Part shown: positions 1-4,129 of the stretch, piece by piece
Position numbering within the stretch: position 1 is the stretch's first letter
How the letters are laid out: every line of letters begins with the position of its first letter
From: Rhizobacter sp.
GTDB taxonomy: Bacteria; Pseudomonadota; Gammaproteobacteria; Burkholderiales; Burkholderiaceae_C
Assembly: GCA_025359585.1 (NCBI GenBank)
Contig: JANYFX010000430.1
Span: 1-5,987 of the forward strand
Reading direction: 5' to 3'
DNA length: 5,987 bases
Notes under the pieces: generated by a model
Seen by the model: only the letters and a program-made list of their open reading frames with translations
Told to the model about the DNA's origin: nothing
Databases searched by the model: none
Program-made: the position numbers and the translations under genes

Positions 1-1373
1 CGGCGATCCGCGCAGCGCAACTGGGTTTCTCGGTCGCTTGCGTCGACGCATGGGAAAATGAAAAGGGCGGCCCGGCCCCGGGCGGCACCTGCACGAACGT
101 CGGCTGCATTCCGTCGAAGGCGCTGCTGCAATCGAGCGAAAACTTCGAACAGGCCGGCCACCACTTCGCCGACCACGGCATCGGCCTGACGAACCTGACG
201 ATGGACGTGGGCAAGATGCTCGGCCGCAAGAACACCGTCGTGAAGCAGAACAACGACGGCATCCTGTACCTGTTCAAGAAGAACAAGGTCACGTTCTTTC
301 ACGGCCGGGGTTCATTCGTGAAAGCGGCCGATGGTGCGGTCGAGATCGCCGTTGGTGGCGACAAGCCCGAGACGCTGATCGCCAAGCACGTGATCGTCGC
401 CACCGGTTCGAACCCGCGTGCCTTGCCCGATGCGGCCTTCGACGAAGAGAACATCCTGTCGAACGACGGCGCGCTGCGCATTCCGTCGGTGCCGAAGACG
501 CTGGGCGTGATCGGCTCCGGCGTGATCGGCCTGGAGATGGGTTCGGTGTGGCGCCGCCTCGGTTCCGACGTGACGGTGCTCGAAGCGCTGCCGGTGTTTC
601 TCGGAGCGGTCGATGAGCAGATCGCCAAGGAAGCGCACAAGGCATTCACGAAGCAGGGATTGAAGATCAACCTCGGGGTGAAGATCAGTGCGGTGACGTC
701 GACCAAGAAGGGCGTGACCGTCGCTTATGCGGATGCGGCCGGCAAGGAGCAGAAGCTCGAATGCGAGAAGCTGATCGTCTCGATCGGCCGTGTGCCCAAC
801 ACCATCGGCCTGAACGCGGAAGCGGTCGGCCTGAAGCTCGACGAGCGCGGTTTCATCGCGGTCGACGACGACTGCAAGACCAATCTGCCGAACGTCTGGG
901 CGGTCGGCGACGTGGTGCGCGGCCCGATGCTCGCGCACAAGGCGGAAGAAGAAGGCGTGGCGGTGGCCGAGCGCATCGCCGGCCAGCATGGCCACGTCAA
1001 TTTCAACACCGTGCCGTGGGTGATCTACACCTCGCCCGAGATCGCGTGGGTCGGCCAGACCGAGCAGCAGTTGAAAGCTTCGGGTCGTGCCTACAAGGCC
1101 GGCACCTTCCCGTTCATGGCCAACGGGCGCGCACGGGCGTTGGGTGATACGACCGGCATGGTCAAGTTTTTGGCCGACGCGACGACCGACGAGATCCTCG
1201 GTGTGCACATCGTCGGGCCGATGGCTTCCGAGCTGATCGCCGAGTCGGTGGTGGCGATGGAGTTCAAGGCGTCTGCCGAAGACATCGCGCGCATCTGCCA
1301 CGCCCATCCTTCCTTGAGTGAATCTACCAAGGAAGCCGCGCTCGCGGTCGACAAACGCAGCCTGAACTTCTGA
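1..1373 (+). CDS. lpdA: Dihydrolipoyl dehydrogenase (E3 of the 2-oxoglutarate dehydrogenase complex), 5'-truncated by the window edge
   Basis: This FAD flavoenzyme reoxidises the dihydrolipoyl arm of 2-oxo acid dehydrogenase complexes and passes electrons to NAD+ in the cytoplasm. The reading frame is open from base 3 and gives 456 residues to the TGA at 1371-1373. Family members are about 475 residues, so roughly 20 are missing, including the start codon and the first FAD-binding GxGxxG. Visible in fragment numbering are the redox disulfide GGTCTNVGCIPSK (C30 and C35), the second GxGxxG in GVIGSGVIG (bases 504-530) for NAD, the FAD-contacting VGDV segment (about bases 903-914), and the C-terminal catalytic HAHPSLSE (bases 1299-1322), whose second His and Glu form the family's acid-base pair. 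All key residues are present. The wording of the active-site region and the following zapE suggest the odhA-odhB-odhL (sucAB-lpd) operon type rather than the E3 of pyruvate dehydrogenase, but odhA and odhB are outside the window, so that is inference. A later internal ATG at 201 is not the start, because the disulfide motif lies upstream of it. Confidence 0.97.
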   Translation, partial: AIRAAQLGFSVACVDAWENEKGGPAPGGTCTNVGCIPSKALLQSSENFEQAGHHFADHGIGLTNLTMDVGKMLGRKNTVVKQNNDGILYLFKKNKVTFFHGRGSFVKAADGAVEIAVGGDKPETLIAKHVIVATGSNPRALPDAAFDEENILSNDGALRIPSVPKTLGVIGSGVIGLEMGSVWRRLGSDVTVLEALPVFLGAVDEQIAKEAHKAFTKQGLKINLGVKISAVTSTKKGVTVAYADAAGKEQKLECEKLIVSIGRVPNTIGLNAEAVGLKLDERGFIAVDDDCKTNLPNVWAVGDVVRGPMLAHKAEEEGVAVAERIAGQHGHVNFNTVPWVIYTSPEIAWVGQTEQQLKASGRAYKAGTFPFMANGRARALGDTTGMVKFLADATTDEILGVHIVGPMASELIAESVVAMEFKASAEDIARICHAHPSLSESTKEAALAVDKRSLNF

Positions 1374-1393
1374 CGCCGCGGCCGGCTCGCACC

Positions 1394-2518
1394 GTGGCGG
1401 TCCGCGAACTCTACGAACGCACGCTGGCCGAGCGCGGGTACAAACCCGACGCAGCCCAGCTGCGTGCGGTCGACTCCCTCGAACGTTGCGAAAACGAGTG
1501 GGCCGACTACAAGGCGCGGCGCAGCAACGCGCTGACCAAGCTGATAAGCCGCCCGCCGATCCCGCGCGGCGTGTACATGTACGGCGGGGTGGGGCGGGGG
1601 AAAAGCTTCCTGATGGACTGCTTCTTCAACGCCGTGCCGCTGCAGCGCAAGACACGGCTGCACTTCCACGAGTTCATGCGCGAAGTGCACCGCGAGCTGG
1701 CCGAACTGCACGGCACGGTGAACCCGTTGCAGGAACTCGCCAAGCGCATGGCGCGGCGTTACCGGCTGATCTGCTTCGACGAATTCCACGTCGCCGACGT
1801 GACCGACGCGATGATCCTGCACCGCCTGCTCGAAGCGCTGTTCGAGAACCGCGTCAGCATCATCACGACCTCGAACTTCAAGCCCGACGACCTGTACCCG
1901 AACGGCTTGCACCGCGACCGAATTCTTCCCGCGATCGAGTTACTGAAAGCGAAGCTCGAAGTGGTCAACGTCGACAACGGCATCGACTACCGGCAGCTCA
2001 CGCTGGAGCAGGTCGGGCTGTACCACACGCCGTTGGGTGCTGCGGCCGATGCGGCGATGACCGACGCTTTCGAGCGCCTGGCCGAAGCCAAGGACGAGAG
2101 CCCGCTGCTGCGCATCGAGCACCGCGAGTTGCGCTCGCGCCGGCGTGCCGGTGGTGTCGTGTGGTTCGACTTCAAGGAGTTGTGCGGTGGCCCGCGTTCG
2201 CAGAACGACTACCTGGAACTGGCCACGCAGTTCCACACGCTGCTGCTCTCGGGCGTGCCTGCGATGTCGCCACGCATGGCCTCGGAAGCGCGGCGTTTCA
2301 CCTGGCTCGTCGATGTGCTCTACGACCGGCGCGTGAAGCTGATTCTTTCGGCCGAGTGCGAACCGGAGCTGCTTTACACCGAAGGGCCGCTCTCGCACGA
2401 GTTTCCGCGCACGGTCTCGCGCCTGCGCGAGATGCAATCGGCCGAGTTTCTCGCGCTGGCGCGGCGCGATGTGGACACCTCGCTCACATGTGGCGCTCCG
2501 GTCTGCGCGCGGCGCTGA
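1394..2518 (+). CDS. zapE: ZapE/AFG1-family ATPase (cell-division modulator)
   Basis: The gene encodes 374 residues, a normal length for bacterial ZapE. It is a P-loop ATPase of the AFG1 family. The E. coli member acts at the Z-ring under stress, and the mitochondrial homologue AFG1/LACE1 serves inner-membrane protein quality control. Visible motifs are Walker A GGVGRGKS (residues 64-71), Walker B LICFDE followed by FHVADVTDAM (125-139), a sensor-like ITTSN (157-161), the C-terminal WFDFKELC (237-244), and SRLREM near residues 351-356, which carries a candidate arginine finger. The start is GTG at 1394. It fits the family N-terminus (RELYERTLAERGY), and no in-frame ATG precedes the P-loop except one inside it (residue 63), so a downstream start is unlikely. 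No Shine-Dalgarno motif is visible in the 20-nt gap after lpdA, so the gene is probably co-transcribed with lpdA. The last residues (about 360-374) overlap the next gene and look less conserved. The family assignment is secure; the division role is carried over from E. coli. Confidence 0.95.
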   Translation: MAVRELYERTLAERGYKPDAAQLRAVDSLERCENEWADYKARRSNALTKLISRPPIPRGVYMYGGVGRGKSFLMDCFFNAVPLQRKTRLHFHEFMREVHRELAELHGTVNPLQELAKRMARRYRLICFDEFHVADVTDAMILHRLLEALFENRVSIITTSNFKPDDLYPNGLHRDRILPAIELLKAKLEVVNVDNGIDYRQLTLEQVGLYHTPLGAAADAAMTDAFERLAEAKDESPLLRIEHRELRSRRRAGGVVWFDFKELCGGPRSQNDYLELATQFHTLLLSGVPAMSPRMASEARRFTWLVDVLYDRRVKLILSAECEPELLYTEGPLSHEFPRTVSRLREMQSAEFLALARRDVDTSLTCGAPVCARR

Positions 2519-3078
2519 CAAGTCTGCTGATGATCGTGGTGGCGTTCGCGTCGGCAGAAGGTGTCGGAACCGAAGCCCAGGAGCGCGCCCGCATCACCGC
2601 GGAACGTGCCACGGCGCAGACAGCGTTCGGTTCTCGGGAGCGTGATTGCCAGAACAGTTTTGTCGTCACGCCCTGTGTCGAAACGGCCCGCCGCGACTTG
2701 CGTGAAGTGATGCTGCGGCTGCGCCGCCAGGAAGCGGTGCTCGACGAGATGCAGCGGCGCGAGCGCGCAGCGCAGCGCATGGAGACGATCCGCAATCGGC
2801 CTGCGGTGGCCGAACCTGCCGCGAGCGCTGCTGCGCCGCCGCCACTTCGTGCGGCGAAGGTCGACGCGCCGCGCGTGCGGGTGCACGAGGCGCGCGCCCC
2901 CAAAGTATCGGCAGAGGAGCGCCAGCAGACCGAAACGCTCAAGGAGCAGAAGTTCGAAGCGGCATCGCAGGCTGCGAGCGCACGGCGCGCCGCCGTCGAA
3001 CGGCGCAATGCAGAGCGTGCCGCCAGTGGCAAGGGCGCAGCGGCTTTGCCCATGCCTGCGGGTGCGTCTGCACCCTGA
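2488..3078 (+). CDS. Exported helix-rich protein of unknown function
   Basis: This 196-residue protein belongs to no named family that I recognise. The N-terminus is a good Sec signal peptide: Arg at 3 and 7, a hydrophobic core at about 8-20, and an A-x-A type site (ASA, 21-23) predicting cleavage before E24. The mature protein should be periplasmic. Residues 24-105 are dense in Arg, Glu and Ala and probably helical or coiled-coil. They carry two cysteines (C54, C63; DCQNSFVVTPC) that could form a disulfide in the periplasm, followed by LRRQE and RRERAAQR. Residues 106-140 are Pro/Ala-rich and likely disordered. Residues 141-175 form a second charged helix (EERQQTETLKEQKFEAA), and the tail is Ala/Pro/Gly-rich. 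I have an impression, not checked, that the Cys-Phe-Val-x-x-Cys plus LRRQE pattern recurs in unnamed betaproteobacterial proteins after zapE. ATG 2488 is preferred over ATG 2530, because the later start would remove the positive n-region of the signal. The gene overlaps zapE by 31 nt without a visible ribosome binding site, which suggests translational coupling. Confidence 0.8.
   Translation: MWRSGLRAALTSLLMIVVAFASAEGVGTEAQERARITAERATAQTAFGSRERDCQNSFVVTPCVETARRDLREVMLRLRRQEAVLDEMQRRERAAQRMETIRNRPAVAEPAASAAAPPPLRAAKVDAPRVRVHEARAPKVSAEERQQTETLKEQKFEAASQAASARRAAVERRNAERAASGKGAAALPMPAGASAP
3060..3075. terminator. Small perfect hairpin at the convergent gene ends (weak terminator candidate)
   Basis: GGGTGC (3060-3065) and GCACCC (3070-3075) form a perfect 6-bp stem with a 4-nt loop just before the stop codon of the exported-protein gene. 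It lies 17 nt past the end of the reverse phosphatase gene, so it would be read from both directions. No T-run follows on either strand, so it does not meet the criteria for a canonical intrinsic terminator. It could be a pause or RNA-end-stabilising structure, or chance in GC-rich sequence. Confidence 0.25.
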
Positions 3079-3091
3079 AGGGCGAGCGACC

Positions 3092-3859
3092 TCAGTCGAG
3101 CGGCTCGACCCGCACCAGCGCCAGCGAGAGGTTGTCGCCCGCGCCACGCGCACGCTGGCGCGCTTTGGTGACGAGCATTTCGCTGGCTTCACGCGGCGCC
3201 AGTGCATGCACGATCGCGCCGATTTCACGCGGGGTGAAGTAGTGCCACAAGCCGTCGCTGCAGGCCATCACGCAGTCACCGACTTCGAGCCGGTCGATGC
3301 GGTTGTGCGCCAGCGGCGGGTCCTGCGTCGTGCCCAGGCAGCCCGTCAAGAGGTTCGACTGCGGGTGCACATTGGCTTCGTCTTCGGTGATCTGGCCTTC
3401 GTCGACCAAGCGCTGCACATACGAATGGTCGATGCTGCGGCTGACCATGTCGGCACCGCGAAAGTGGTAGATGCGAGAGTCGCCGGCATGCACGATGTCG
3501 CACTCGCGCGAAGGGCTGACGAGGAAAGCGGCCACCGTGCTGTGCGGCTCTTCTTCGGCGGTGATCGCGGTCAGCTTGATCATCAGGTGCGATTCGAGCA
3601 CGAGTTGTTTGAGTGTGTCGGCGGCGTCGTCGCGGCTCGGCGCGTAGCGCTCGAACAGCTGGTGCGCGGTGAGCAGCACTTGGTCGGCGGCCTTGCGGCC
3701 ACCGCTCTTGCCGCCCATGCCATCGGCCAGCACGGCGAGCAGGCAACCGGGCGTGCGGTCGTGCGCCATGATCTCGACCTGGTCTTGCTGATAGGCGCGG
3801 TCGCCCCGGTGCAGGCCAGTGGTGGCAGAAAGACGGTATCCGAGGCTGGCTGTACTCAT
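3092..3859 (-). CDS. PP2C-family Ser/Thr protein phosphatase
   Basis: This 255-residue soluble protein is a single-domain metal-dependent (Mn/Mg) phosphatase of the PP2C/Stp type, which removes phosphate from Ser/Thr residues and usually opposes a Hanks-type kinase. Motifs in order are RAYQQDQ (residues 21-27, D26 as metal ligand), LADGMGGKSGG (44-54, D46 and G47 metal site), HAGDSRIY (124-131, D127), DHSYVQRLVDEGQITEDEA (144-162, the Stp-type loop helix), ACSDGLW (199-205, D202) and GDNLSLALV (241-249, D242 and N243). All expected acidic ligands are present. Two positions differ from the common form: QQD replaces NQD/NED, and ST replaces the usual GTT at 107-108. There is no signal peptide, membrane segment or accessory domain. 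The ATG at 3857-3859 is the only possible start upstream of motif 1: reading back, only three codons (none a start) separate it from an in-frame TAG at 3869-3871. No ribosome binding site is visible. No kinase or FHA gene is in the window, so the target is unknown. Confidence 0.93.
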   Translation of the reverse strand: MSTASLGYRLSATTGLHRGDRAYQQDQVEIMAHDRTPGCLLAVLADGMGGKSGGRKAADQVLLTAHQLFERYAPSRDDAADTLKQLVLESHLMIKLTAITAEEEPHSTVAAFLVSPSRECDIVHAGDSRIYHFRGADMVSRSIDHSYVQRLVDEGQITEDEANVHPQSNLLTGCLGTTQDPPLAHNRIDRLEVGDCVMACSDGLWHYFTPREIGAIVHALAPREASEMLVTKARQRARGAGDNLSLALVRVEPLD

Positions 3860-3875
3860 GGTCGAAAACTATAAT
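3846..3875 (+). promoter_or_regulatory. Candidate sigma-70 promoter for the YdcH-like protein / helicase operon
   Basis: A perfect consensus -10 hexamer TATAAT lies at 3870-3875 in the only AT-rich patch of the region. The best upstream partner is CTGGCT at 3846-3851 with an 18-nt spacer, matching only three of six -35 positions. No extended -10 TG is present. Transcription would begin near 3882 and leave a leader of about 40 nt before the small gene. The -35 half lies inside the first codons of the reverse phosphatase gene. The -10 is convincing by sequence and position; the -35 is weak. Confidence 0.5.
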
Positions 3876-3898
3876 CTGTCTGCATTCCTGCAAGGCAA
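3868..3898 (-). promoter_or_regulatory. Candidate sigma-70 promoter for the phosphatase gene
   Basis: On the reverse strand, TATAGT (3868-3873, five of six consensus matches) or GATTAT (3871-3876, four of six) could serve as the -10. TTGCCT (3893-3898, four of six) could serve as the -35, with spacers of 19 or 16 nt respectively. Either choice puts the transcription start at about 3861-3864, only a few bases before the ATG at 3859. The mRNA would be almost leaderless, in keeping with the missing ribosome binding site. The element overlaps the forward TATAAT. Confidence 0.4.
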
Positions 3899-3925
3899 TG
3901 AAAACCGCTCATAAGTCGCGTGTCG

Positions 3926-4129
3926 ATGGATATCAACCTGCATTCACTGCCCCGTCGGCTCATCGAGTTGCGCATGGAACATGGCGATCTCGACAGCTTG
4001 ATCGACCAGGCGGCGATCGCCGTTCCCGACGATGAATTGACCGTGCGCCGCCTGAAGAAGCGGCGTCTGTTGCTGCGCGACCAGATCGCGCGGCTCGAAG
4101 CGGAGCTCGACCCGCCAGAACCCGCGTGA
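3926..4129 (+). CDS. YdcH/DUF465-family small protein
   Basis: This 67-residue highly charged helical protein resembles the YdcH (DUF465) family, which has no established biochemical role. It should fold as a two-helix hairpin or short coiled coil. The first helix carries the family-like L-x-x-EHGDLDSLID stretch (residues 15-27, H19), and the second carries LKKRRLLLRDQIARLEAEL (43-61) with leucines at heptad-like spacing. A short acidic turn (PDDEL, 34-38) joins them. There is no signal peptide or membrane segment, so it should be cytoplasmic. Only two starts are possible after the in-frame TGA at 3899: GTG at 3920 (69 residues) or ATG at 3926. I chose the ATG because neither start has a ribosome binding site. 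The stop overlaps the start of the helicase gene as GTGA, so the two are one operon and probably translationally coupled. Family membership is judged by pattern only. Confidence 0.85.
   Translation: MDINLHSLPRRLIELRMEHGDLDSLIDQAAIAVPDDELTVRRLKKRRLLLRDQIARLEAELDPPEPA

Noticed and set aside
312..1307. 331-codon reverse-strand open frame opposite lpdA
   Set aside because: It lies antisense to an unambiguous flavoenzyme gene and encodes a low-complexity Arg/His/Asp-rich product with no recognisable motif. Long antisense frames are expected in GC-rich coding DNA.
1486..2487. Forward open frame running through zapE into the exported-protein gene (a 530-residue frame ending at 3078)
   Set aside because: The part before 2488 is an Arg/Ala/Pro-rich out-of-frame shadow of zapE. 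Only the portion from ATG 2488, with its signal peptide, looks real.
3095..3109. Inverted repeat GTCGAGC-G-GCTCGAC at the phosphatase 3' end
   Set aside because: It is a 7-bp palindrome with a one-base centre, fully inside codons for the phosphatase C-terminus (Val-Glu-Pro-Leu-Asp). There is no T-run, and the real hairpin stem would be short.
2374..3228. 284-codon reverse frame opposite the exported-protein gene
   Set aside because: The product is Arg/Ser/Cys-rich with no domain. The forward frame has a signal peptide and a coherent helical pattern, so the forward gene is preferred.
2849..3874. 341-codon forward open frame opposite the phosphatase
   Set aside because: It is antisense to a gene with all PP2C motifs intact, and the product is compositionally biased and matches no family I know.
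3883..3900. Possible operator dyad CATT-N10-AATG between the divergent genes
   Set aside because: Only the outer four bases of each arm match; the inner ten bases show no dyad symmetry. This is too weak to call a binding site.
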